This document shows, one piece after another, positions 35,754-44,370 of a stretch of DNA of 64,000 nucleotides (the stretch's first letter is position 1; each line of letters begins with the position of its first letter). The position numbers and the translations under genes were made by a program. Below the pieces are notes generated by a model. It made no database searches and had not been told where the DNA came from. It was given only the letters and a program-made list of their open reading frames with translations. Origin of the DNA: Streptomyces sp. NBC_00683 (GTDB lineage Bacteria; Actinomycetota; Actinomycetes; Streptomycetales; Streptomycetaceae); assembly GCF_036226745.1 (NCBI RefSeq), contig NZ_CP109013.1, positions 5,580,001 through 5,644,000 on the forward strand, read 5' to 3'.

Positions 35754-36455
35754 ATGACCGCATCCGCGCCCGACCGCGAACTGCCGGTTCCTCAGCACGA
35801 GATCCGCGCACAGCACACCGCCACCACAGTGACCGTCTACCAGGCGTACCCGCCCTCCATCGGCCTCCCGGCCGCCCGCGACGGACGCTTCCCCGCCGTC
35901 TGGAAGCGCGACCGCATGACCTGGATCAAGCCGAGCTTCCTGTGGATGATGTACCGCTGCGGCTGGGCCACGAAGCAGGACCAGGAGACGGTCCTGGCCG
36001 TCGAGATCGCCCGCGAGGGCTTCGACCAGGCCCTCGACGGAGCCGAACTCTCCCACTACGTCGAGGGCGTTCACCCCGACCACGCCACCTGGCGCCGCAA
36101 CCTGCGCCGCGCCCCGGCCCGGGTCCAGTGGGACCCCGAACGGGACCTCCACCTCGACCGGCTCCCGTACCGCTCCCTCCAGCTCGGCCTCTCCGGTGAG
36201 GCGTCGCGCCGCTACGCCGACGAGTGGACGGTCTCCATCCGGGACGTCACGCCGCTCGCCCGGGAGATCCACGGGCTGGTGCGGGCGGGACAGGACGACG
36301 CGGCGACCGCGCTGCTGCCCCGGGAGCTGCCCTACAGCCCCGGCGGCGCCCAGCCGGTTCCCGGTCTCCGCGCGGACCGCTTTCAGCGCGGACCGTCGAA
36401 CTCCCACGCCAGCATGGCGAACACACCGTCGTCGACCGCCCCCGCCGAGCCGTAG
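35754..36455 (+). CDS. DUF4291 protein
   Basis: The 233-residue product matches DUF4291: EIRAQHTATTVTVYQAYPP, RMTWIKPSFLWMMYRCGW, HLDRLPYRSLQLGLSG and RDVTPLAREIHGLV. The family is widespread with no known role. The usual protein ends near LPRELPYSP. Here about 35 further residues of low complexity run to the stop and overlap the 3' end of the convergent GNAT gene by 73 bp, so the natural stop seems to have been lost. Confidence 0.8.
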   Translation: MTASAPDRELPVPQHEIRAQHTATTVTVYQAYPPSIGLPAARDGRFPAVWKRDRMTWIKPSFLWMMYRCGWATKQDQETVLAVEIAREGFDQALDGAELSHYVEGVHPDHATWRRNLRRAPARVQWDPERDLHLDRLPYRSLQLGLSGEASRRYADEWTVSIRDVTPLAREIHGLVRAGQDDAATALLPRELPYSPGGAQPVPGLRADRFQRGPSNSHASMANTPSSTAPAEP

Positions 36456-36802
36456 GTGGCAAGAGCGGCCTCGTTGTCGCGGTCCACGCCCACCCACATC
36501 CCGTAGCAGCCGCGCTCCCGGGCCTCGGCCGCCAGGGCGTCCGTCAGCGCCCGGCCGATGCCGCGGCGGCGGTGGGCCTCGTCCACCGCGAGTTCGTACA
36601 GGCACATCTCCGAGCCCTTGTCCGGGTGCAGCATCTCGACGCCGGAGACGAACCCCGCCGGTGCCCCGTCCACGTACGCGATCAGCATCAGGTGCCCGCC
36701 CGCCGCCAGGAAGCGGGACGCCCACTTCGGGGTCGCGGGACCGTCGTACAGGTGCGAGGCCGCGAGGAGCTCCGCGGTGGTGGTGGCGCGGCGGATGTCC
36801 AT
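36383..36802 (-). CDS. GNAT N-acetyltransferase, AAC(3)-I-like
   Basis: The 139-residue single-domain GNAT protein has the acetyl-CoA loop in ELAVDEAHRRRGIGRALTDAL and the downstream RGCYGMWVGVDRDNEAALATYGSAG. Length and pattern (LYELAV...RRRGIG...YG) recall the AAC(3)-I aminoglycoside acetyltransferase group. The similarity is partial, and many such proteins have other substrates. It converges with the DUF4291 gene and stands alone. Confidence 0.75.
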   Translation of the reverse strand: MDIRRATTTAELLAASHLYDGPATPKWASRFLAAGGHLMLIAYVDGAPAGFVSGVEMLHPDKGSEMCLYELAVDEAHRRRGIGRALTDALAAEARERGCYGMWVGVDRDNEAALATYGSAGAVDDGVFAMLAWEFDGPR

Positions 36803-36933
36803 GGACGTGCCCTTCGTGACGGTGATGTACCACGTACGGAGTACGGGGCGGTCCTGCTGTACCTCTCAGGGATGCGGGGTACCTCACCCTGGCGGCACCT
36901 CGGGGCCCGGCGCGCGCCCTTTAGGGTCGAGTC

Positions 36934-39588
36934 ATGGAGAAACCGACTTCCCGGTGGCGGCTGCTGCCCCGTACCCGAGGCCGGTGGGCCGCGGTGCTCG
37001 CCGTGCTGGCCGTCCTCGCGGGTGCCGGTACCTGGACCGCCGTTGCCGACGACAGTGTGCCGTCCGTGCACCGCGAGGACCGGATGATGCGGATGAACGG
37101 GGTGTCCGTCGACACCTCGTACTTCACGACCGGTGGTTCGCAGCGCAGGCCCGCCGTCCTCATCGGGCACGGCTTCGGCGGCAGCAAGAACGATGTGCGC
37201 GCCCAGGCCGAGAAGCTGGCCGCCGACGGGTACGCCGTGATGACCTGGTCGGCCCGCGGGTTCGGGAGGACCAGCGGGGAGATCACGCTCAACGCCCCCG
37301 ACGGCGAGGTCAAGGACGTCTCGGGGCTCATCGACTGGCTGGCGGGCAGGCCCGAGGTGGAGCTCGACGCCAAGGGCGACCCGCGGGTCGGGGTCACCGG
37401 CGCCTCGTACGGGGGCGCGGTGTCGCTCCTCGCCGCCGGCTACGACAAGCGGGTCGACGCCATCGCCCCGATGATCACCTACTGGAACCTGGCCGACGCC
37501 CTCTTCCCCGACGGAGTGTTCAAGAAGCTCTGGGCCGGGATCTTCGTCACCACCGGCGGCGGCTGCCAGAAGTTCGAGAAGCAGCTGTGCGACATGTACG
37601 AGCGGGTCGCCGTCAGCGGCACACCGGACGCGGCCGCGCGTGAGCTCCTGACGGAACGTTCCCCCGTCGCCGTGGCCGACCGCATCGACGTGCCCGCACT
37701 CATCGTGCAGGGCCAGAGCGACTCCCTCTTCCCGCTCGGCCAGGCCGACGCCATGGCCAGGGCCATCAGCAAGAACGGCGCCCCCGTCTCCGTCGACTGG
37801 ATCGCGGGCGGACACGACGGCGGCGACATGGAGGGCGACCGCGTCCAGAACAGGATCGGCGCGTGGTTCGACCGGTACCTGAAGGACGACAAGGGCGCCG
37901 ACACCGGCCCCGCCTTCCGCGTCACCCGCACCGGAGGAATCGACTCCACCGACGGGGCGGCCCTCAAGCGCGGCGCGGACGGCGACACCTACCCGGGCCT
38001 GGTCAGCGGCGGCGAGCAGATCGCACTCGGCGGCGAGCGGCGGACCCAGACGTTCCGTAACCCCGCGGGGGCCAACCCGCCCTCCGTCTCGGCCCTTCCC
38101 GGCATCGGCGGCGGGCTCTCCCAGCTGTCCTCCCTCGGCGTCGGCCTCTCCCTAGACTTCCCCGGGCAGTACGCGCGCTTCGACTCCGCCCCACTGGACA
38201 AGTCCCTCCGCGTCACCGGCTCACCCACGGTCCGCGTGAACGTGAAGGCGGACCGGGGCGACGCCGTGCTGTTCGGCAAGGTGTACGACGTCTCACCGGA
38301 CGGGAAGCAGCAGGTGCTGCCCTCCCAGCTCGTCGCGCCCTACCGGATCGCCCCCGAGGAGCAGGGGAAGCCCGTCGAACTGGCCCTGCCCGCCATCGAC
38401 CACGAAGTGGACTCCGGGCACCGGCTCCGCCTCGTCCTCTCCGCGACCGACCTCGGCTACGCGTCACCCGCCGAGCCGGCCACGTACACCGTCTCCCTCG
38501 ACGGGCCCCTGACCGTCCCCACCGCGCCCGCCGTCAGGACCGCGGCGGCCACCCTGCCCTGGTGGACGTGGGGGCTCCCCGCCGCGGCCGTGGTGATCGC
38601 CGCCGTACTCCTGCTCACCGCACGCAGGCGCACCGCGACCCCCGCACCCGACCCGGCACTCGAGGACGTACCGCTGCGGATCACGGACCTGTCCAAGAAG
38701 TACGCCAAGTCCTCGGACCGGTACGCCGTACGCGACCTCGGCTTCCAGGTCGAGAAGGGCCAGGTGCTCGGCCTCCTCGGACCGAACGGCGCCGGCAAGA
38801 CCACCACGCTGCGCATGCTGATGGGGCTCATCACCCCCGACGCCGGAGAGATCCGGGTCTTCGGGCACGCCATCCGGCCCGGCGCCCCCGTGCTGTCACG
38901 GGTCGGCTCCTTCGTCGAGGGCGCCGGCTTCCTGCCGCACCTGTCGGGCCGCGCCAACCTCGAGCTGTACTGGCAGGCCACCGGACGGCCCGCCGAGGAC
39001 TCGCACATCGACGACGCCCTGGAGATCGCCGGACTCGGCGACGCCCTGGCCCGTGCCGTGCGCACCTACTCGCAGGGCATGAGGCAGCGGCTGGCCATCG
39101 CCCAGGCCATGCTCGGCATGCCGGACCTGCTCATCCTCGACGAACCGACCAACGGCCTCGACCCGCCCCAGATCCGCGAGATGCGGGACGTGATGATCCG
39201 GTACGCGGCCGGGGGCCGCACCGTCATCGTCTCCAGCCACCTCCTGTCCGAGGTCGAACAGTCCTGCACCCACCTCGTGGTCATGGACCGGGGCCGGCTC
39301 GTCCAGGCGGGCCCCGTCGCCGAGATCACCGGCTCGGGGGACATGCTGCTCGTCACCACCGCGGACGAGGTCACGGAACCCCTCGTGGACAAGGTGGCAG
39401 CTTTGCCAGGCATCGGCTCCGCCGTCCGCGTGGGCGACGGCCACGGACTGCTGGTCCGCCTCGACGGCACCACAGCGGACCGGCTGGTCGCCGACCTGGT
39501 CCGTCTCGACGTACCGGTGACGGGTGTCGGGCCGCACCGCCGCCTGGAGGACGCGTTCCTCACCCTCATCTCCGGAGGATCCGCATGA
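36934..39588 (+). CDS. membrane alpha/beta hydrolase fused to an ABC-transporter ATPase
   Basis: The 884-residue protein has two parts. Residues about 18-35 are a membrane helix. An alpha/beta hydrolase of the CocE/X-Pro-peptidase kind follows (oxyanion region GHGFGGSKND, nucleophile GASYGG about 157, Asp in VQGQSDSLFP, His in AGGHDGGD), with a jelly-roll-like C-terminal domain. A second helix (LPAAAVVIAAVLLLTA, about 545-560) leads to a complete ABC ATPase: Walker A GPNGAGKTTT (about 615), signature YSQGMRQRLAI, Walker B LLILDEPTNGLD, switch His VSSHLLSE. The predicted layout is hydrolase outside and ATPase inside. Its stop overlaps the ATG of the permease gene. Confidence 0.85.
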   Translation: MEKPTSRWRLLPRTRGRWAAVLAVLAVLAGAGTWTAVADDSVPSVHREDRMMRMNGVSVDTSYFTTGGSQRRPAVLIGHGFGGSKNDVRAQAEKLAADGYAVMTWSARGFGRTSGEITLNAPDGEVKDVSGLIDWLAGRPEVELDAKGDPRVGVTGASYGGAVSLLAAGYDKRVDAIAPMITYWNLADALFPDGVFKKLWAGIFVTTGGGCQKFEKQLCDMYERVAVSGTPDAAARELLTERSPVAVADRIDVPALIVQGQSDSLFPLGQADAMARAISKNGAPVSVDWIAGGHDGGDMEGDRVQNRIGAWFDRYLKDDKGADTGPAFRVTRTGGIDSTDGAALKRGADGDTYPGLVSGGEQIALGGERRTQTFRNPAGANPPSVSALPGIGGGLSQLSSLGVGLSLDFPGQYARFDSAPLDKSLRVTGSPTVRVNVKADRGDAVLFGKVYDVSPDGKQQVLPSQLVAPYRIAPEEQGKPVELALPAIDHEVDSGHRLRLVLSATDLGYASPAEPATYTVSLDGPLTVPTAPAVRTAAATLPWWTWGLPAAAVVIAAVLLLTARRRTATPAPDPALEDVPLRITDLSKKYAKSSDRYAVRDLGFQVEKGQVLGLLGPNGAGKTTTLRMLMGLITPDAGEIRVFGHAIRPGAPVLSRVGSFVEGAGFLPHLSGRANLELYWQATGRPAEDSHIDDALEIAGLGDALARAVRTYSQGMRQRLAIAQAMLGMPDLLILDEPTNGLDPPQIREMRDVMIRYAAGGRTVIVSSHLLSEVEQSCTHLVVMDRGRLVQAGPVAEITGSGDMLLVTTADEVTEPLVDKVAALPGIGSAVRVGDGHGLLVRLDGTTADRLVADLVRLDVPVTGVGPHRRLEDAFLTLISGGSA

Positions 39589-40472
39589 GCTCCGCCACCG
39601 AAGTCCGGGGCCACGCCGAAGCCCCCGGCTACCACGCCCGCCGCACCCTGCCCCTGCGCGTCGAAGCGATGCGGCAGCTCCGCAGGCGCCGCACCCTGCT
39701 CATGGGCGGGGTGCTGGCCGCCCTGCCGTTCATCCTGATCATCGCCTTCGCGATCGGCGGCACCCCGGGCGGCGAAGGGGGCGGCGGCGGGGGCGGCTCG
39801 CGGATCAACCTCATGGACGTCGCCACCGAGTCCGCGGCGAACTTCGCCGCGACCTGCCTGTTCGTCTCCGCCGGCTTCCTGCTGGTGGTGCCGGTGGCGC
39901 TGTTCTGCGGCGACACCGTCGCCTCCGAGGCGAGCTGGTCCTCGCTGCGCTACCTGCTGGCGGCACCCGTACCCCGCTCCCGGCTGCTGTGGAGCAAGCT
40001 CGTCGTGGCGCTCGGCTTCAGCCTGGCGGCGATGGTGCTGCTGCCGGTCGTCGCACTGGCCGCGGGAGCCGCCGCGTACGGCTGGGGTCCGCTCCAGCTG
40101 CCCACCGGCGGAGCGCTCGGCACCGCCGACACCGTGCCGCGCCTCGCACTCGTCGTCGGGTTCATCTTCGTGTCCCAACTCGTCACCGCGGGACTGGCGT
40201 TCTGGCTGTCGACCAAGACCGACGCCCCGCTCGGCGCGGTCGGCGGCGCGGTCGGCCTGACCATCGTCGGCAACGTCCTGGACGCCGTCACCGCGCTCGG
40301 CTCCTGGCGGGACTTCCTGCCCGCGCACTGGCAGTTCGCCTGGGCCGACGCCCTCCAGCCCGATCTTGAATGGAGCGGAATGGCGAAGGGCGCAGCCATC
40401 TCGGTGACGTATGCCCTGATTCTGTTCGCGTTCGCGTTCCGGGGGTTCAGTCGTAAGGACATCGTGTCCTGA
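39585..40472 (+). CDS. ABC transporter permease (ABC-2 type)
   Basis: The 295-residue product has about six helices (LLMGGVLAALPFILIIAFAI, ATCLFVSAGFLLVVPVAL, LVVALGFSLAAMVLLPVV, LALVVGFIFVSQLVTAGL and others) and a Gly-rich outside loop of nine glycines in a row. It partners with the ATPase part of the preceding fusion, whose stop it overlaps (ATGA). Together they should form one exporter or a signalling/resistance pump. The substrate is unknown. Confidence 0.88.
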   Translation: MSSATEVRGHAEAPGYHARRTLPLRVEAMRQLRRRRTLLMGGVLAALPFILIIAFAIGGTPGGEGGGGGGGSRINLMDVATESAANFAATCLFVSAGFLLVVPVALFCGDTVASEASWSSLRYLLAAPVPRSRLLWSKLVVALGFSLAAMVLLPVVALAAGAAAYGWGPLQLPTGGALGTADTVPRLALVVGFIFVSQLVTAGLAFWLSTKTDAPLGAVGGAVGLTIVGNVLDAVTALGSWRDFLPAHWQFAWADALQPDLEWSGMAKGAAISVTYALILFAFAFRGFSRKDIVS

Positions 40473-40598
40473 CCTTGACGTTCCGCCCCGCCGTCGCACG
40501 CTGTTGCCGCATCGAGACGGATCCGCAACACATTCGTCCGATCCTGACAGGCGCCCCGTACGTCACATTCACAGATGTCGACGACGTGGGGGGTACGG

Positions 40599-42188
40599 AT
40601 GCAACGCCTGACAAGGACTCATCAGGGTGCGCTGGTTCTGCTGCTGGCGGGCGGGATGCTGCTGACCGGCTGCGGCGGATCGGGCAACGAGTCCGCCGCG
40701 GACAAGACCAGTGGCAGCGGCGGACCGCGCGGCGTGCAGCCCGCGCCCGCGGCGCCGTCCGCCGCACCGGAGCAGCAGGAGGACGGTGCGCAGAGCAAGG
40801 AGGACGGCGATACGCGGGAGGTCGCGCCGCCCGACTACCTGTCGACCTTCGCCCTGGACGTGGACACCGCCAGCTACGGCTACGCGCGCCGTCTGCTCGG
40901 CGACGGGAAGATGCCCGCGTCGGAGACCGTGCGGCCGGAGGAGTTCGTCAACAGTTTCCGGCAGGGCTACGAGCGGCCGAAGGGCAACGGCTTCTCGGTG
41001 AACGTCGACGGCGCGGCGGTCGGCGCCGGGGCCGCCGACTGGTCGCTCGTACGGGTCGGCCTGGCGACCGGGGCCGCCACCGACGCGGGGGAACGCCCGC
41101 CCGCCGCACTGACCTTCGTCGTCGACATCTCCGGATCGATGGCCGAACCGGGCCGTCTCGACCTGGCGAAGAAGTCGCTGGGCATCCTCACCGACGAGCT
41201 GCGCGACGACGACTCCGTCTCCCTGGTCACGTTCAGCGGGGAGGCCGAGACCCGGCTGGCGATGACCCGGCTCGGCGGCAACCGCACCAAGATCCGGGAC
41301 GCCGTCGACGAGCTGGAACCCGCGGACTCCACCAATGTGGCAGCCGGCGTCGAGCGGGGCTACGACGAGGCGGTCAAGGGCCACCGCAAGGGTGCCAACA
41401 ACCGCGTCGTCCTGCTCTCCGACGCGCTCGCCAACACCGGTGAGACCGACGCCGACGCGATCCTGGAACGGATCGGCGACGCACGCAAGGAATTCGGGAT
41501 CACCCTGTTCGGCGTCGGCGTCGGCAGCGACTACGGCGACGCGCTGATGGAACGCCTCACCAACAAGGGCGACGGCAACACCACCTACGTCGGCGACGAG
41601 ACCCAGGCCAGGAAGGTCTTCGTCGACCAGCTGCCCGCCCATGTCGAACTGCGGGCCCGCGACGCCAAGGCCCAGGTTTCCTTCGACCGCAAGACCGTCA
41701 AGCAGTTCAAGCTCATCGGCTACGAGAACCGCAAGGTCGCCGACGAGGACTTCCGCGACGACAGCGTCGACGGCGGCGAGGTCGGCCCCGGCCACACCGT
41801 GACGGCGCTCTACGCCGTACGCCTGCGCGACGGTGCCTCCGGGCACGTGGCGACGGCGACGGTGCGCTGGCTGGACCCGAAGACGCGGAAGGCGTACGAG
41901 GAGACCGGTTCGGTGGGGACCGGCGCGATCGACGACAGGCTCTGGGGCGGTGACAACCCTCGGCTCCAGGTGACGGCGGTGGCCGCGTACTTCGCGGACG
42001 TGCTGCGCGGCGGCGACCTGCCCGGCACCCCCACGCTTGCCGAACTCGCCACCCGGGCGGGCAAGTTGGCGGACAGCACCGAGGACAGCTCGGTGGCGAA
42101 GCTGGCGACGGCGATCGAACAGGCCGAAGGGATGAGGAGCGGCGACGAGGAGAAGCCGGCCGGCGACGGGGAGGGCGAGCTCGGCTGA
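40599..42188 (+). CDS. VWA-domain lipoprotein (YfbK-like)
   Basis: ATG 40599 gives 529 residues with a lipoprotein signal (LVLLLAGGMLLTGCGG). After a disordered Ala/Pro/Gln linker come a conserved N-terminal block (FALDVDTASYGYARRLL), a von Willebrand A domain with the MIDAS motif VVDISGSMAEPGRL, and a C-terminal DUF3520-like part (AKAQVSFD, YAVRLRDG). Such proteins sit on the cell surface and bind metal-dependently to partners. An ATG at 40575 would add eight residues. The gene is not linked to a MoxR ATPase here. Confidence 0.85.
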   Translation: MQRLTRTHQGALVLLLAGGMLLTGCGGSGNESAADKTSGSGGPRGVQPAPAAPSAAPEQQEDGAQSKEDGDTREVAPPDYLSTFALDVDTASYGYARRLLGDGKMPASETVRPEEFVNSFRQGYERPKGNGFSVNVDGAAVGAGAADWSLVRVGLATGAATDAGERPPAALTFVVDISGSMAEPGRLDLAKKSLGILTDELRDDDSVSLVTFSGEAETRLAMTRLGGNRTKIRDAVDELEPADSTNVAAGVERGYDEAVKGHRKGANNRVVLLSDALANTGETDADAILERIGDARKEFGITLFGVGVGSDYGDALMERLTNKGDGNTTYVGDETQARKVFVDQLPAHVELRARDAKAQVSFDRKTVKQFKLIGYENRKVADEDFRDDSVDGGEVGPGHTVTALYAVRLRDGASGHVATATVRWLDPKTRKAYEETGSVGTGAIDDRLWGGDNPRLQVTAVAAYFADVLRGGDLPGTPTLAELATRAGKLADSTEDSSVAKLATAIEQAEGMRSGDEEKPAGDGEGELG

Positions 42189-42197
42189 CCGGGAGAC

Positions 42198-42223
42198 GGG
42201 GCCCGCACGGAGGTGCGGGCCCC
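42198..42223 (+). terminator. terminator of the VWA gene
   Basis: A perfect 11-bp stem GGGGCCCGCAC/GTGCGGGCCCC with loop GGAG starts 10 bases after the stop. Confidence 0.75.
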
Positions 42224-42308
42224 GCCTCCGGCTCACACGGAGGCTGCGCGCCGCGCGGCTCGTACGGACGTGCGGAAAACCCTGTACGAGCCCCGCGCCC
42301 GCGTCATC

Positions 42309-42866
42309 ATGAGCCGCATGTCCTTCGTGCTCATGCTGGCCGCCGTGCTCACAGCCGGCCTCTATGCCGGCTTCATGCTGACGTTCCTGATCGCGATCAT
42401 GCCCGGCCTCGCGGCCCTGCCGGACGATCAGTTCACCTCAGCGATGCGCCGCTTCAACGAGAAGGTGCCCGGACCGTCCTTCCTCGTCCTCTTCGCCGGG
42501 GTGATCGTCTTCCCGGCCGCCGTGCTCATCGCGGGGACGTCCCACTGGCCGACGGTCCTCGGCGCGCTCCTCTGCGCCGTCGTCGGCCACCTGATCACGA
42601 TCGCCGGCAACATCCCGCTGAACACGGCTCTCGCCGGGGCGGAGGGCGGCGACGACAGCGCGGCGCGCACCGCGTTCGAGTCCCGGTGGAACAGCCTCCA
42701 CCAGGCCCGGACCGCGCTCTCGCTCGCCGCCTTCGTCCTGCTCGTGGTGGCTGTCCTGCAGTCCGGACCGTCCTGTAGTCCGGACCTCCGGAGAGCGGGC
42801 GTACAGGCGGTGGCGCCCGTACAGTTGCTGGCCGCTGCCGGCATGCCGGGGCCGGGACCCCCCTGA
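42309..42866 (+). CDS. DUF1772 (anthrone-oxygenase-like) membrane protein
   Basis: The product from ATG 42309 is 185 residues with four helices (SFVLMLAAVLTAGLYAGFML, FLVLFAGVIVFPAAVLIAG, VLGALLCAVVGHLITIAG, ALSLAAFVLLVVAVLQ). The motif NIPLNTAL with the RFNEKVPGPS and WNSLHQART stretches is typical of DUF1772. Some members act as anthrone oxygenases, but most are unassigned. The last 35 residues are outside the family and follow a small repeat of AGTCCGGAC, perhaps a displaced stop. It converges on the rhaM gene. Confidence 0.75.
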   Translation: MSRMSFVLMLAAVLTAGLYAGFMLTFLIAIMPGLAALPDDQFTSAMRRFNEKVPGPSFLVLFAGVIVFPAAVLIAGTSHWPTVLGALLCAVVGHLITIAGNIPLNTALAGAEGGDDSAARTAFESRWNSLHQARTALSLAAFVLLVVAVLQSGPSCSPDLRRAGVQAVAPVQLLAAAGMPGPGPP

Positions 42867-42896
42867 CGAGGAGCCCCGGCCCTGACCGGGCAGACC

Positions 42897-43211
42897 CTAG
42901 GCGAGGTGGAAGACCTCCGTCAGCGGGGCCATCGCCTCGTCCGGCGCCTCGGGCTGCTCGAAGAACTCCGCCATCTCCCGCTGCCACCGGGCGTTGACCT
43001 CGGTCGCGGCCATCGCCTCACGTGCCGCGTCGAAGTCCTCCGTCTCCAGGTAGCCGACGAGGAGACCGTCCTCGCGCAGGAAGAGCGAGTAGTTGTGCCA
43101 GCCGGCCTCCGACAGCGCGGCGAGCATCTCCGGCCACACCGCGGCGTGCCGCTCGCGGTACTCGTCCTTGCGGTCCTCGCGGACCTTCAGCAGAAAACAG
43201 ACTCGCTGCAT
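42897..43211 (-). CDS. rhaM: L-rhamnose mutarotase
   Basis: The 104-residue protein matches RhaM: a dimeric alpha/beta-barrel with VCFLLKVREDRKDEYRERH, VWPEMLAALSEAGWHNYSLF (catalytic His) and VGYLETEDFDAAREAM. It interconverts the anomers of L-rhamnose. It is the last gene of the sugar importer operon (rhaT-rhaP-rhaQ-rhaS-rhaM order), 17 bp after the binding-protein gene, which is what points to rhamnose as the substrate. Confidence 0.88.
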   Translation of the reverse strand: MQRVCFLLKVREDRKDEYRERHAAVWPEMLAALSEAGWHNYSLFLREDGLLVGYLETEDFDAAREAMAATEVNARWQREMAEFFEQPEAPDEAMAPLTEVFHLA

Positions 43212-43228
43212 GAAGAGGGCTCCCGCGC

Positions 43229-44314
43229 TCAGAAGTCGAACTCGTCGATGTTCTTCGAGTCGAAGACCGTGGGCTCGCCGAGGATGACCTCGCCGTCCTT
43301 GCCGATCGTGTACTCGCCGAGCTTGCCCGCCTTGAACTTCTCGCCCTCCGCGCCGGTGATCTGACCCGACGCCAGGGCGGCGGCGGCGTACGAGCCGAGG
43401 TAGCCGAGCTCCTCCGGGTTCCACAGCGAGAACTGCTCGACGGTGCCGTCCTTGACGTACTTGCGCATCTGGTTCGGCGTCCCCAGGCCGTTGAGGACGA
43501 CCTTCCCCTTGTACGAGGAGTCGCTCAGGTAGCGTGCCGCGGCGGCGATGCCGACCGTCGTGGGCGAGATGATGCCCTTGAGGTCGGGGTAGGCCTGCAT
43601 GAGGCCCTGCGTCTGCTGGAACGACTTCTGGTCCGCGTCGTCGCCGTACGCGACCTTGACGAGCTCCATGCCCTTGTACTTGGGGAGCTTGAGCTCCTCC
43701 TTCATGAACTCGATCCAGGTGTTCTGGTTGGTCGCGTTCTGGGTGGCCGAGAGGATCGCGACCTTGCCCTTGTAGTTCAGCTGCTCGCCGAGGTGCTGGA
43801 CCAGGCTGCGGCCGATCTCCTCGGAGCTGGCCTGGTTGATGAAGAGCTGACGGCAGTCCTTCGCCGTGTCGGAGTCGTACGCGACGACCTTGATGTCCTT
43901 CTTCATGGCCTGCTTGAGCGGGCCGCACACCGCGTTGGGGTCGTTCGCCGCGACGAGGATGGCGTCCTGGCGCTGCTGGATCAGGGTGTTGATGTAACTG
44001 ACCTGCGAGGAGGCGCTGGCGTCGGACGGGCCGACCTCCTTGCCCGTGCCGCCGTACTCCTTCGCCGCGGCGATGCCCGCCTCGTCGACGATCTTCTCGT
44101 ACGGGTTGTTGATCTGCTTGGGCAGGAAGGCGATCTTCAGGCCCTTCTTCAACGGTGCGCTCGGGTCGGCCTTCGCGGAGCCGGCGGCCTTCTCGCCACC
44201 GGTGTCCTTGCTGTCCTTCGTGGTGCCGGAACAGGCGGTGAGGGCGAGCGCGAGGGAGACGGCGGTGGCGGCGGTCGCGACGGCGCGGCGCCCAGCGGCA
44301 TTGCGGAGCATCAT
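43229..44314 (-). CDS. rhaS: rhamnose-type ABC transporter substrate-binding lipoprotein
   Basis: The 361-residue protein has a lipoprotein signal (LALALTACSGT) and a periplasmic-binding-protein type I fold of the sugar class (KIAFLPKQINNPYEKIVDEAG, VAANDPNAVCGPLKQAMKK, YDSDTAKDCRQLFINQASSEE). It closely follows the RhaS pattern of rhizobial and actinobacterial rhamnose importers. It captures the sugar outside the membrane for the permeases encoded just upstream. Confidence 0.88.
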   Translation of the reverse strand: MMLRNAAGRRAVATAATAVSLALALTACSGTTKDSKDTGGEKAAGSAKADPSAPLKKGLKIAFLPKQINNPYEKIVDEAGIAAAKEYGGTGKEVGPSDASASSQVSYINTLIQQRQDAILVAANDPNAVCGPLKQAMKKDIKVVAYDSDTAKDCRQLFINQASSEEIGRSLVQHLGEQLNYKGKVAILSATQNATNQNTWIEFMKEELKLPKYKGMELVKVAYGDDADQKSFQQTQGLMQAYPDLKGIISPTTVGIAAAARYLSDSSYKGKVVLNGLGTPNQMRKYVKDGTVEQFSLWNPEELGYLGSYAAAALASGQITGAEGEKFKAGKLGEYTIGKDGEVILGEPTVFDSKNIDEFDF

Positions 44315-44370
44315 GGCGGCGTTGTGCCTTTCGGAGAGGTACGGGGGAAGGGGCGGTGGTGACGACGCGG

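Noticed and set aside
42760..42800. AGTCCGGAC repeated twice near the end of the DUF1772 gene as a regulatory element
   Set aside because: It lies inside coding sequence of a low-complexity tail, has no relation to a promoter and is short; treated as chance.
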